DNA of 64,000 nucleotides from positions 62,001 through 126,000 of the forward strand of contig NZ_JTAN02000014.1 in NCBI RefSeq assembly GCF_000949135.2. The letters run 5' to 3'. The notes below the pieces were generated by a model, which ran no database searches, was not told where the DNA came from, and worked only from the letters and a program-made list of their open reading frames with translations. This stretch comes from Burkholderia sp. USMB20. Lineage in GTDB: Bacteria; Pseudomonadota; Gammaproteobacteria; Burkholderiales; Burkholderiaceae. The first letter of the stretch is position 1. Each line of letters opens with the position of its first letter. Below are positions 38,277 through 46,371 of the stretch, one piece after another. The position numbers and the translations under genes are program-made.

Positions 38277-38555
38277 ATGCGATCTGCCCGGATTGCACTG
38301 ATGCTGACGATCGCACTTGCCGGTCCATATGCGTCGAACTTCGCGTATGCGCAGCGCCCCTAGCAGGGCGCCTCGTCGCGCAAGCTGCCGCGCGGCAAAG
38401 CGCCGCAGCCCGACCGCGCCGCCGACATGGCGGTCCGTTCCGCCGTGCCTCCCGATCTCGATCAGCACCGTCGCGACGGGCACATGACGCCCGAGGAGCG
38501 CCACCTGCTGCGCCAGCACATCGAGGACGCCGTTCGCGAGCTGTACAAGCGCTGA
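38277..38555 (+). pseudogene. Small exported protein gene interrupted by an in-frame amber codon
   Basis: Reading from ATG 38277 gives a Sec signal peptide (MRSARIALMLTIALAGPYAS, cleavage near AYAQ) and then TAG at 38361-38363. The same frame continues without further stop for 63 codons to TGA 38553-38555, with coherent protein character: GASSRKLPRGKAPQPD, PPDLDQHRRDGHMTPEERHL and a helical end RQHIEDAVRELYKR. A single CAG-to-TAG change, which would restore a Gln-Gln at the mature N terminus, explains the break. The intact product would be a 92-residue periplasmic protein with an acid/base-rich C-terminal helix. A sequencing error or read-through are the alternatives. Confidence 0.7.
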
Positions 38556-38675
38556 CACGCACGCGCGTTCGCACGGCGCGGAAAGATTCCGTAGCAATTT
38601 TTCGGTCAACTTTCGGATGCGTGCCGCTGTTGAACCCGCATCCGCACCGCCGGTGCGCTCCGGGAGTCCACGACG

Positions 38676-40181
38676 ATGAAAGCGAACGCTGCCGCCCCGG
38701 CGCCGTCGCCTGCCATGCAGTCGCCGCTCGATGCCGACGACGCACTGTTTTTCCTCAGCCGCACCGGTTTCTCTCCCGCGCCCGCCGACGTCGCGCGCGT
38801 CGTCGGCATGACGCGCGCGCAGGTCGTGGCCGACACGCTCGGCAGCGTGCGGCGCGAGCCCGTGACGACGTGGCCCGACTGGATCGCCGAGCTGCCGCCG
38901 ACGCGCGCGCAGCGTCAGGCGCTGACGCCCGACATGCGCCGCGACGAGCAGCGCGAGCGCAATGTCCGCTACGATGCGCTGCGCGCCGCGTGGGTCAACG
39001 AGATGATCGTCACGCCGTCGCCGCTCACCGAGCGCATGACGCTGTTCTGGCACGGGCACTTCACGTCCGGGCAGGACAAGGTCCCGTATCCGCAGACGAT
39101 GGCCGCGCAGAATGCGCTGTTTCGCCGCGAGGCGCTCGGCAACTTCGGCACGCTGCTGCATGCGGTCGCGAAGGATCCGGCGATGCTTCAGTATCTCGAC
39201 GGCGCGAGCAACCGCAAGGGCCGCCCGAACGAGAATTTCGCGCGCGAGGTAATGGAGCTGTTCACGCTCGGCGAAGGGCATTACTCGCAGCGCGACGTGA
39301 CCGAAGCCGCGCGCGCGATGACCGGCTGGAGCGTCGATCCCGATACGCTGCGCTTCGTGGTGCGGCCCGAATGGCACGACGCGGGCGACAAGACGATCCT
39401 CGGCGAGACCGGTGCGTTCGACGGCGACGGGTTTCTCGACATCCTGCTGAAGCGGCCTGACACGGCAAGCTTCATCGCCGGCAAGCTGTGGCGCGAGTTC
39501 GTGTCCGATACGCCCGACGCCGGCGCGCTCGATGTCGTGGCCGAGCGGTTTCGCGCCAGCGGCTACGACATACGCGCGGCGCTCGCCGCGCTCTGGTCGA
39601 CCGACGCATTCTGGGATCCGCGCAATCGCGGCGTGCTCGTGAAGTCGCCGGCCGAGTTCGTCGTCGGGTCGGTGCGGCTGTTCGACGTCGCGTACGGCGA
39701 TCCGCAGATGCTCGCGAATACCGCGCGCACGCTCGGGCAGAACCTGTTCTATCCGCCGAACGTGAAGGGCTGGCCGGGCGGCGCGATGTGGATCAACAGC
39801 ACCACGCTGCTGGCGCGCAAGCAGTTCGTCGAGCAGTTGTTCCGCGCGACCGAGACGGCCGGCATGCGCTCGCCCGCGCATGCGATGGCGCCGCCGTCGC
39901 CGAATGCGCGGGCGCAAGCGATACCGGTTGCGGACGCGGCGTCGGTTGCCGGCATGCGCGGCGCGCCGGTCAAACCCGCGCGCGGCGGCCTGCGATTCGA
40001 CCTCGAACGCTGGCTCGCGCAGTATCGTGCGCGGCCGCAGGCGATTGCGGGATTGTCGACCGAGCTCCAGCTGCAGCATGCGGTGCTGCCGGTGTCGCCG
40101 GTCGCGGCGATCGATACGGACTCGACCGGCAGCGCGTATCTCGAGGCGCTCCTGATGGATCCGGCCTATCAACTGAAATGA
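38676..40181 (+). CDS. DUF1800 family protein
   Basis: A 501-residue protein. DUF1800 blocks in order: ALFFLSRTGFSPAPADVARV, WVNEMIVTPSPLTERMTLFW followed by HGHFTSGQDKV, REALGNFGTLLHAVAKDPAML, NENFAREVMELFTLGEGHYS, and the C-terminal FYPPNVKGWPGGAMWINSTT. No clear signal peptide is seen. DUF1800 genes are regularly followed by DUF1501 genes, as here (77 bp downstream); the pair is thought to act in the envelope but its chemistry is unknown. Confidence 0.88.
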   Translation: MKANAAAPAPSPAMQSPLDADDALFFLSRTGFSPAPADVARVVGMTRAQVVADTLGSVRREPVTTWPDWIAELPPTRAQRQALTPDMRRDEQRERNVRYDALRAAWVNEMIVTPSPLTERMTLFWHGHFTSGQDKVPYPQTMAAQNALFRREALGNFGTLLHAVAKDPAMLQYLDGASNRKGRPNENFAREVMELFTLGEGHYSQRDVTEAARAMTGWSVDPDTLRFVVRPEWHDAGDKTILGETGAFDGDGFLDILLKRPDTASFIAGKLWREFVSDTPDAGALDVVAERFRASGYDIRAALAALWSTDAFWDPRNRGVLVKSPAEFVVGSVRLFDVAYGDPQMLANTARTLGQNLFYPPNVKGWPGGAMWINSTTLLARKQFVEQLFRATETAGMRSPAHAMAPPSPNARAQAIPVADAASVAGMRGAPVKPARGGLRFDLERWLAQYRARPQAIAGLSTELQLQHAVLPVSPVAAIDTDSTGSAYLEALLMDPAYQLK

Positions 40182-40257
40182 CTGAAACGACCGAAACGAC
40201 GACGAACAGGCACGCTGCCGCGGTGGCCATGCCGCACGGCGAGCCGAAGGATGCACG

Positions 40258-41478
40258 ATGAACCGACGTGATTTTCTGACGCTGACCGGCGCCGCGGCCG
40301 CGGCGGGCGTGTCGTTGTGGCAGCCGCCCGCGCAGGCGGCATCGATGGTCGCGGCCGGGCGCCAGCCGGCGGCCGGTTACGCGAACGTGCTGATCCTCGT
40401 CGAGCTGAAGGGCGGCAACGACGGCCTCAACACGGTGGTGCCGTATGCGGATCCGCTCTACTACCAGTTCCGCCGCAGCATCGGCATCAAGCGCGACCAG
40501 GTGCTGCAGCTCGACGCGCAGACGGGGCTGCACCCGTCGCTCGCGCCGTTGATGCCGCTGTGGCGCGACGGACAGGTCGCGATCGTGCAGGGCGTCGGTT
40601 ATCCGCAGCCGAACCTGTCGCATTTCCGCTCGATCGAGATCTGGGACACCGCGTCGCGCTCGGACCAGTACCTGCACGAAGGCTGGCTCACGCGCACGTT
40701 CGCGCAGGCGCCGGTGCCGCCCGGCTTCGCGGCGGACGGCGTCGTGCTCGGCAGTGCGGAGATGGGACCGCTCGCGAACGGCGCGCGCGCGATCGCGCTC
40801 GTCAATCCCGCGCAGTTCATCCGCGCGGCGCGGTTGGCCGAACCGTCGTCGCTGCGCGAACGGAACCCGGCGCTCGCGCACATCATCGAGGTCGAGAACG
40901 ACATCGTGAAGGCGGCCGACCGGCTGCGCCCGCGCGGCGGGATGCGCGAGTTCAGGACGGCCTTTCCGGCCGGTACGTTCGGGACCTCGGTGAAGACCGC
41001 GATGCAGGTGCTCGCGGCATGCGAGGCGTCGGGGCCTGGCGCGCAGGACGGCGTCGCGGTGCTGCGGCTCACGCTCAACGGTTTCGATACGCACCAGAAC
41101 CAGCCGGGGCAGCAGGCGGCGCTGCTCAGGCAGTTCGCGGAAGGGATGAGTGCGATGCGCGGCGCGCTGGTCGAGCTCGGGCGCTGGAACCAGACGCTCG
41201 TGATGACGTATGCGGAATTCGGGCGGCGCGTGCGCGAGAACCAGAGCAACGGCACCGATCACGGTACCGCCGCGCCGCATTTCGTGATGGGCGGCCGCGT
41301 GGCCGGCGGGCTGTACGGCGCGGCGCCGGCACTCGGGCATCTCGACGGCAGCGGCAACCTGCCGGTCGCGGTCGATTTCCGCCAGCTCTATGCGACCGTG
41401 CTCGGGCCGTGGTGGGGGCTCGATGCGACGCACGTGCTGCAGCAGCGCTTCGAGACGCTGCCGCTGCTGAAGGTGTGA
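40258..41478 (+). CDS. DUF1501 family protein with Tat-type signal
   Basis: A 406-residue exported protein. MNRRDFLTLTGAAAAAGVSL is a twin-arginine signal (RRDFL) with Ala-rich h-region and AQA cleavage site near residue 27. The mature part shows LVELKGGNDGLNTVVPY, GLHPSLAPLMPLWRDGQVA, QGVGYPQPNLSHFRSIEIWD and the C-terminal GTDHGTAAPHFVMGG; this is the sulfatase-like DUF1501 pattern with metal-binding Asp/His. Tat export implies folding with a cofactor in the cytoplasm. It forms an operon with the DUF1800 gene. Confidence 0.9.
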   Translation: MNRRDFLTLTGAAAAAGVSLWQPPAQAASMVAAGRQPAAGYANVLILVELKGGNDGLNTVVPYADPLYYQFRRSIGIKRDQVLQLDAQTGLHPSLAPLMPLWRDGQVAIVQGVGYPQPNLSHFRSIEIWDTASRSDQYLHEGWLTRTFAQAPVPPGFAADGVVLGSAEMGPLANGARAIALVNPAQFIRAARLAEPSSLRERNPALAHIIEVENDIVKAADRLRPRGGMREFRTAFPAGTFGTSVKTAMQVLAACEASGPGAQDGVAVLRLTLNGFDTHQNQPGQQAALLRQFAEGMSAMRGALVELGRWNQTLVMTYAEFGRRVRENQSNGTDHGTAAPHFVMGGRVAGGLYGAAPALGHLDGSGNLPVAVDFRQLYATVLGPWWGLDATHVLQQRFETLPLLKV

Positions 41479-41502
41479 GGCGGTCGTGCGTGACGGGGCG
41501 GA

Positions 41503-42336
41503 TCAGCGGCGGCGTGCGGCGCGCCACGCGATCCACAGGTTGCGGATCGGCGTCAGCGCGATACGCTGGTGCAGCACCTGGTAGCCGTCGCGCTCGATTT
41601 CGTCGAGCAGCGCGCCGGCCAGTGCGATCTGCGCACGCAGCGTGCGTTGCGCGCGGCGTTCGGACGCGGGGATCGCCGCGTCGGCGGCGGTGAGCGCTTC
41701 GCGCGCGCGGGCCGTCTGAAACTGCAGCAGCTCGGTGAAGGCCGGGCTGTAGCGGCGATTCAGCAGGTCGGCGGCGGTCACGTTGTAGCGTTGCAGTTCG
41801 TCGATCGGCAGATAGATGCGGCCGTGGCGCGCATCGTTGCCGAGTTCCTGCACGAATTGCGCGAGCATCAGCGCGTGGCCGGCCTGCGCGGCCCACGGTT
41901 GCGGTTCGGCCGGATTCGCGGCGCTCGCGCGCGCGACCAGCGACGCGAAGGTGCCGCCGACCTGCGCGATGTAGCGCTGCAGGTTCGCGAAATCCAGGTA
42001 ACGCGCCTGTTCCAGATCCATTCCGTAACCGTTGACGAGCGTGCGCAGCGCGTCGGTTTCTGCGCCGATCGCCGGGTGGTGCTGCGCGAGCGCCTTCGTG
42101 ACCGGGTGCGACGGTTCGCCGGCGGCGAGCGCCGCGAGTTCCTTGTGCCACCACGCGAGTTTCGTGTGTCCGACGGTCGGATCGCTGGTTTCCTTGACGG
42201 TTTCCTCGAGTTCGCGGCGCAGCGCGAACAGGGCCGTCAGGCGCGGTTCGGCGGCGAGCGGCGCCTGGCGCAGCGCGTAGTAGACGCTGGAGCCCGCGGG
42301 GGCGGCCTTTTGCTGACAGTAGTCGTCGAAGTTCAC
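41503..42336 (-). CDS. hpnD: Presqualene diphosphate synthase HpnD
   Basis: A 277-residue trans-isoprenyl diphosphate synthase of the squalene/phytoene synthase family; HpnD makes presqualene diphosphate from two farnesyl diphosphates for hopanoids. It shows YYALRQAPLAAEPRLTALFA followed by LRRELEETVKETSDP (first acidic region) and QELGNDARHGRIYLPIDELQ (second Asp-rich region with RxxIYLP). The GTG at 42336 begins exactly at the conserved NFDDYCQQKA; an in-frame GTG at 42393 would add 19 low-complexity residues. hpnC and hpnE are not adjacent. The 240 bp to the tRNA gene show no other gene. Confidence 0.85.
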   Translation of the reverse strand: MNFDDYCQQKAAPAGSSVYYALRQAPLAAEPRLTALFALRRELEETVKETSDPTVGHTKLAWWHKELAALAAGEPSHPVTKALAQHHPAIGAETDALRTLVNGYGMDLEQARYLDFANLQRYIAQVGGTFASLVARASAANPAEPQPWAAQAGHALMLAQFVQELGNDARHGRIYLPIDELQRYNVTAADLLNRRYSPAFTELLQFQTARAREALTAADAAIPASERRAQRTLRAQIALAGALLDEIERDGYQVLHQRIALTPIRNLWIAWRAARRR

Positions 42337-42580
42337 GGGTGGGGTCGTGGCGGAGGCGGGTTCGGGGGGCGCGTGCCGGCGCGTGGCCGGCACGTCGAGC
42401 GCGGCATTCTAGCACCGCTGTCCGACGGGCGCCGGCGGGGCGAGACAATGCTGCGCAGATCGGGTAGAATCTCGCGCTCGCCTGATCGGGCGTGCCGGTT
42501 TTCGGGTTTTCGGGCCGGCATGACGCCCGGGCGCGTGGAGCACGCTTCTTGCGTGCCGCGCGGTCAGGCGACAGGAATGC

Positions 42581-42667
42581 GCGTGAGTGGCGAAATTGGT
42601 AGACGCACCAGGTTTAGGTCCTGACGCCCGCAAGGGTGTGCCGGTTCGAGTCCGGCCTCACGCACCA
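42581..42667 (+). tRNA. tRNA-Leu (UAG anticodon)
   Basis: An 87-nt class II tRNA with encoded CCA. The acceptor stem GCGTGAG pairs with CTCACGC before A-CCA. The anticodon loop TTTAGGT gives UAG, a long variable arm (GACGCCCGCAAGGGTGT) is present, and the T-loop is GGTTCGAGTCC. The integrase gene begins 155 bp after its 3' end, so the gene is also the phage attachment site. Confidence 0.97.
42620..42667 (+). other. Probable attL core in the 3' half of tRNA-Leu
   Basis: Tyrosine-recombinase phages usually cross over in the anticodon loop or T-arm of a tRNA and restore its 3' end. Host sequence ends at the CCA and phage-type sequence starts at once, with the integrase oriented away. The matching attR lies beyond the window, so the exact core cannot be fixed. 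Confidence 0.55.
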
Positions 42668-42672
42668 ACGGC

Positions 42673-42683
42673 TTTAAACGTGA
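42673..42683 (+). repeat. TTTAAACGTG motif, copy 1 of 5 (attL-proximal)
   Basis: TTTAAACGTGA lies 5 bp after the tRNA-Leu CCA end. It is the only copy lacking the leading G. Confidence 0.5.
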
Positions 42684-42821
42684 TTCGACACCATATGTCG
42701 ATCCACGGTAAATCAAGGGGTTAGCGCCCCCATCACTGTACAGACGTACAGCACAAATCAACGCTCTTGGGTGATAATTGGGGGATCGAGTACGCAAAAA
42801 CTCCCCACGGCACTCCCCAAG

Positions 42822-43892
42822 ATGGCTTCCATTACTCCCTACAAGGACGGTTGGCGGGCGCAGATTTCGGTTAAGCCCGATCCCGCCAGCAAACCGGTTC
42901 GCGATTCACAGACCTTTCGAACGCAGCGCGAAGCCAAGGCATGGGCGGCGGCGCGCGAGCATGAATTGCGGAAGCAGGCCGCACAACGGCCGGCCGAACG
43001 CTACACTTTGCGCGCCATGTTGGAGCGGTACGACGCGGAGATAATCCCGGCGAAACGCGGTGCGCGCCCGGAGTCGATGCGGCTGCGTGCTTTCCTCCGC
43101 AACTTCCCGACCCTGGCCGACAAGACACTAGCCGACGTCACGACCCCCGATCTGGCGGAATGGCGTGATGCGCGATTGCGGGGATTCGTGGGGAGTGATG
43201 GGAAGCAGGTTCCGGCCGTGGGTGTAGCGTCAGTCCTGCGTGATATTAGCTGGCTGAGAAACGCATTCTCGGTTGCGCGCAAGGAATGGCGGTGGATGGA
43301 TGCCAACCCGTTCGAGGGGTTCCGACTACCCGCCGACGCACCGCCTCGTGACCGGCGCGTTTCGCCGCTTGAGGTGAAGTTGCTTTGTAGGCAATTGGGC
43401 TATCGCACAGGCGTTCCACCGCACTCGTTGCAGCAGGAAACGGCGCTTGCGTTTTTGATCGCGCTGCGGTCGGCTATGCGCGCGGGCGAGATATTGGCGC
43501 TCGGGAAAGGCACGCTCGACCTCGACAAGCGCGTCGCACGCGTGCCGCACAAGACGCAGCATTTGACGGGCCGGCCGCGTGAGGTGCCGTTAACCCGGCA
43601 AGCAGTGAGGCTGCTGCGCGTTGTGGCGGATAAGGAGCGGTGCTTTGCAATCTCTAGTCAAAGCCTCGACGCTCTTTTCCGAAAGGCGCGGGAGCGGTTG
43701 GCCGCTGTGTACCCGTCAATTGCCACAGTGCATTTTCACGATAGCCGCGCAGAAGCGTTGACGCGGCTTTCGCGAAAGGTCGATGTGATGACGTTGGCGC
43801 GGGTAAGCGGCCATGCCGACCTGAAGATATTGCAGCGGACGTATTACCGCGAATCCGCTGCTGATATTGCCGCTCGGTTAGCCGCCCTGTAG
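42822..43892 (+). CDS. int: Tyrosine-recombinase phage integrase
   Basis: A 356-residue integrase. The N-terminal arm-binding region is at about 1-60, the core-binding SAM-like domain (TLRAMLERYDAEIIPAKRGA) at about 61-165, and the catalytic domain thereafter. Active-site residues: Arg220 (SAMRAGEIL), His306-x-x-Arg309 (HFHDSRAEAL), His331 (SGHADLK) and Tyr341 or 342 (QRTYYRES). It recombines attP with the tRNA-Leu site. ATG 42822 is chosen; a GTG at 42771 in frame would add 17 residues. The excisionase gene converges and overlaps its last 15 bp. Confidence 0.95.
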   Translation: MASITPYKDGWRAQISVKPDPASKPVRDSQTFRTQREAKAWAAAREHELRKQAAQRPAERYTLRAMLERYDAEIIPAKRGARPESMRLRAFLRNFPTLADKTLADVTTPDLAEWRDARLRGFVGSDGKQVPAVGVASVLRDISWLRNAFSVARKEWRWMDANPFEGFRLPADAPPRDRRVSPLEVKLLCRQLGYRTGVPPHSLQQETALAFLIALRSAMRAGEILALGKGTLDLDKRVARVPHKTQHLTGRPREVPLTRQAVRLLRVVADKERCFAISSQSLDALFRKARERLAAVYPSIATVHFHDSRAEALTRLSRKVDVMTLARVSGHADLKILQRTYYRESAADIAARLAAL

Positions 43893-44099
43893 TGCGGCAT
43901 CAACCTGACTGATGGGGATGCGTCCGCATTTGTTGAGTCTGAGCGTCCCTACGACGACCATCTTGCTCACGGTGTGGCGGCTCAACCCCATCATTTCGGC
44001 GGCTTGTTGGATCGTGACGTGAGCCGGTCGCGGGTGCGTCTCTGCATAAAGTTGCACTGCGCGCCGCGCGAGGTTCAAGACTTCGCCCGCTTCTATCAT
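43878..44099 (-). CDS. Excisionase-like HTH protein
   Basis: A 73-residue protein with an AlpA/MerR-type helix-turn-helix: VTIQQAAEMMGLSRHTVSKM, then a wing (GTLRLNKCGRIPISQVDAAL). Small HTH_17 proteins beside an integrase act as recombination directionality factors. It is the last gene of the leftward early operon, overlaps the int 3' end tail-to-tail, and its start overlaps the stop of the next upstream gene (ATGA, 44096-44099). Excision would thus follow early transcription from the leftward promoter. Confidence 0.8.
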   Translation of the reverse strand: MIEAGEVLNLARRAVQLYAETHPRPAHVTIQQAAEMMGLSRHTVSKMVVVGTLRLNKCGRIPISQVDAALQGG

Positions 44100-44866
44100 T
44101 GTGCCCCTCGCGTTTGCAATGCGTCATGCTGCGCGAGCGGTGCCGGACTGCTGATGCCTTCGAGTACGAATGCCGCGATGGTTCGGTAGCGAGCGGTGGC
44201 TGTGCCGCGATCTACATAGCTTCCGAGGCTATTCCATGTTTCCCATCCGCAAGCGCACAGAACATCGTCCGTCGGTTCCGGGATCGTCGCCTGTTCCGTC
44301 GCCGGTGCGGCGGACTTCGGGAGGGCAGCATCGCAAAGAGGGTGATGTGTGCCGTCCAAGTCTCCGAGGTTGCGGCATTTGCATGGTGTGTCGGCCTGTG
44401 CGGGTTGCTCGTCCAATTCCCACTTGACGATACTGGCCAGCATTTCAGCCGGCGTGCGAAGGAAAGGCAGTTCTCGGGCATCGCAAGCGCGCATCAGCGC
44501 TTTGAGCGCTTCCGTCGCGATGCTGGTCGTCGCTGCCGCCGCAGCGGGCGATGCTGCCGCGCGCGCTTTCCAGTGGTCAGCAGCTTCCTTGGATTCGAAC
44601 AGCAGGCCGATTCGCTTGTCGGTGTCGCGCTGGACTCGCGGCTGCGCGTCGGCCGGCACGAGCCAAACGCCAGTGCCGCCGCACTCGATGCAATCAGCTC
44701 CGCTATGAACTTGGCATGCGATAGTGCTGCGCTCGTCGGCTGTCGCTGCTGCGGGGTGCGCGACAGGGAATGCGGCGAGCAGCGCATTTCGGTATGCGGC
44801 CATGCTTTGAAAGGTGATCGCGTAGCCGTCGTTTGCAATCAGATCGCGGAGTTTTTGGAGGCTCAT
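44096..44866 (-). CDS. Phage early protein of unknown function with Cys motifs
   Basis: A 256-residue protein starting MSLQKLRDLIANDGYAITFQ. Two cysteine-rich spots are visible: SGADCIECGGTGVW (C-x2-C, DnaJ-zinc-like GGTG) and CKCRNLGDLDGTHHPLC; VLCACGWETW follows. The Ala-rich middle (AAASPAAAAATTS) is likely a linker. No catalytic domain is recognised. It is coupled by ATGA overlaps to both neighbours in the leftward operon. The zinc-type motifs suggest nucleic-acid or protein binding. Confidence 0.7.
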   Translation of the reverse strand: MSLQKLRDLIANDGYAITFQSMAAYRNALLAAFPVAHPAAATADERSTIACQVHSGADCIECGGTGVWLVPADAQPRVQRDTDKRIGLLFESKEAADHWKARAAASPAAAAATTSIATEALKALMRACDARELPFLRTPAEMLASIVKWELDEQPAQADTPCKCRNLGDLDGTHHPLCDAALPKSAAPATEQATIPEPTDDVLCACGWETWNSLGSYVDRGTATARYRTIAAFVLEGISSPAPLAQHDALQTRGAQ

Positions 44867-45033
44867 GCTTTTCCCTTTGTATGGCATTTGTAGCAGCGGC
44901 CGAACATTTGCAGGTCGCGGGTGGTGGTCTGTTTCTCGCATGCGGGGCATCGGGGCCGCTTGAGGTTGTAGACCTGCATGCGTTGTGTCTTGTCGCGGAA
45001 ATCCGCGAGGGTCCGAGGATTCGTGGAATGCAC
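44863..45033 (-). CDS. 56-residue zinc-ribbon protein
   Basis: A short gene with GTG start (45031-45033) reading MHSTNPRTLADFRDKTQRMQ then KRPRCPACEKQTT and QMFGRCYKCHTKGKA. Two CxxC pairs (Cys29/32 and Cys47/50) 15 residues apart form a classic zinc ribbon. It starts 4 bp beyond the stop of the membrane-protein gene, and its TGA overlaps the next ATG (44863-44866), so it fits the operon exactly. Probably a nucleic-acid-binding or transcription-linked phage factor; function unknown. Confidence 0.75.
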   Translation of the reverse strand: MHSTNPRTLADFRDKTQRMQVYNLKRPRCPACEKQTTTRDLQMFGRCYKCHTKGKA

Positions 45034-45034
45034 T

Positions 45035-45044
45035 GTTTAAACGT
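45035..45044 (+). repeat. GTTTAAACGT motif, copy 2 of 5
   Basis: It lies in the junction between two leftward genes and contains the TAA stop of the membrane-protein gene (on the minus strand). Confidence 0.5.
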
Positions 45045-46113
45045 CCTTCAGCAGTCGCGCGATTTCGGAGGCGCGGGTTTGTGAGCAGCGGAGAAACTGG
45101 CGGATCGCAATGACGGTCGGGCGGAGTTCGTTCGCCTCGACGGCGGCGCGTGCTCGGTCTATGTCGTCATCCGGTGGCGCTGGGTCGCTCGATGTGCTCG
45201 CGTCGGCATTGGCTCGGGCGACTGCGGCAACCGGCAAATCGCGCTTCGGGTTCGCCTTGTTGAGCGCGCTTCGATTGACGCGCTCGGCCATCGAGTTCGG
45301 GGCTACGTGCTCGCGCGCCAATTCTGTCAGCACGCGAACCTGATTCGCGGTCACGATTCCCCCTGTCGCATACCCATCGCGCGGCGGCTTGGCGTCGTGA
45401 CTCTTTGCGGAACGCTCGGTCACGGGAGTAACGGCGGCAGTCACGCCGGCCGGGGCAAGGGCGATCGTCCAGCACAGGCATGCGACGCCTTCGAGAACGG
45501 CGGCGAACAGCATGCCGACCAACAGCGGGGGGATTCCAAGGGCATCCGTCATTGGATCGCGCGCTGCTGCCTTGCGCTCGACGCTCACGCGGTCGCGTGC
45601 GGATAACTCACGTTCGGCCATGTCGCGCTCAACATCGAGCGCGTGTAACTCGCCCGCTAGCCTTGCTCGCTTCGCCTGCAACTCCGGGCAGGTTCGATAG
45701 CAGCGTTCGGCCTTCGCTTGCGCCAGCTTTCCCTCTGCGGTGGCGCGGTCATGGGCGATAGTCACGAAGTCGCGTGACGCAGTAACGCCCGGAGTAACGG
45801 ACGCGGTTACGTTACTGGCGCGCAGGTCGCCCGCATGAATCGACGCGAACAGGAAAAACGTTGCGTGGCCGTAGCAGGTCGCAGCCATAGCGCCCGCCCA
45901 GATCACGAAGCCGATCACGCGCACGGATGCAGGCTTGCCGCGCATCAATGCCGGGATCAGGTGGGCGGCGACGACGAGCACGACGCCCACAGCGATCAAC
46001 GGGGCGCGCTCGCTTTCCAGGCCGCCGCGCTGCATGCCCGCGATGGCGGAAAGGCAGACTGCCGTCGCGGTGGCGATCAGGGCGAGGGCTGCGGAAACGA
46101 TTCGATTGTTCAT
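45037..46113 (-). CDS. Phage four-helix membrane protein with C-terminal KfrA-like HTH segment
   Basis: A 358-residue protein. Predicted membrane helices are at about 5-27, 36-55, 65-92 and 212-236. Between TM3 and TM4 is a charged helical region (about 120-205, AERCYRTCPELQAKRARLAG) likely to form a coiled coil, with a C-x3-C pair. After TM4 a long linker leads to ELRPTVIAIRQFLRCSQTRA, resembling the winged-helix start of KfrA-type DNA-binding proteins. A membrane-tethered DNA-binding or regulatory role is inference. ATG 46113 (MNNRIVSAAL) is preceded by a gap of only 34 bp from the next gene. Confidence 0.75.
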   Translation of the reverse strand: MNNRIVSAALALIATATAVCLSAIAGMQRGGLESERAPLIAVGVVLVVAAHLIPALMRGKPASVRVIGFVIWAGAMAATCYGHATFFLFASIHAGDLRASNVTASVTPGVTASRDFVTIAHDRATAEGKLAQAKAERCYRTCPELQAKRARLAGELHALDVERDMAERELSARDRVSVERKAAARDPMTDALGIPPLLVGMLFAAVLEGVACLCWTIALAPAGVTAAVTPVTERSAKSHDAKPPRDGYATGGIVTANQVRVLTELAREHVAPNSMAERVNRSALNKANPKRDLPVAAVARANADASTSSDPAPPDDDIDRARAAVEANELRPTVIAIRQFLRCSQTRASEIARLLKDV

Positions 46114-46147
46114 GGTTGGTGTTGTCCGCAGTAGCGGGCGCGGTTGG

Positions 46148-46342
46148 TCAGGCGACGCGCACGAGTTCGTCGCGGTTGAACGAAAACGTTTCGTGCCGGT
46201 CGAGCTTGGCCACGCGGCGATCGACGCAGTGCAGATGCACCGTAGCCGTGAACCATTCGAGCGCCACGACTTCGTAAATCGCATCGCCGGGGCGCACGAT
46301 CTTGTCGCCCACGCAAACCTCTTCAGCCTTGATCCGTGCCAT
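46148..46342 (-). CDS. Small phage protein, possible SH3-like barrel
   Basis: A 64-residue protein starting MARIKAEEVCVGDKIVRPGD, then AIYEVVALEWFTATVHLHC and HETFSFNRDELVRV. The alternating hydrophobic strands with GDKI/PGD turns look like a KOW/SH3-type barrel also suggested for the 63-residue gene at 46768. It lies in the leftward early operon. Function unknown. Confidence 0.65.
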   Translation of the reverse strand: MARIKAEEVCVGDKIVRPGDAIYEVVALEWFTATVHLHCVDRRVAKLDRHETFSFNRDELVRVA

Positions 46343-46371
46343 CGTCGTTCCCCTTCGTGTTGTGGTGGCGC

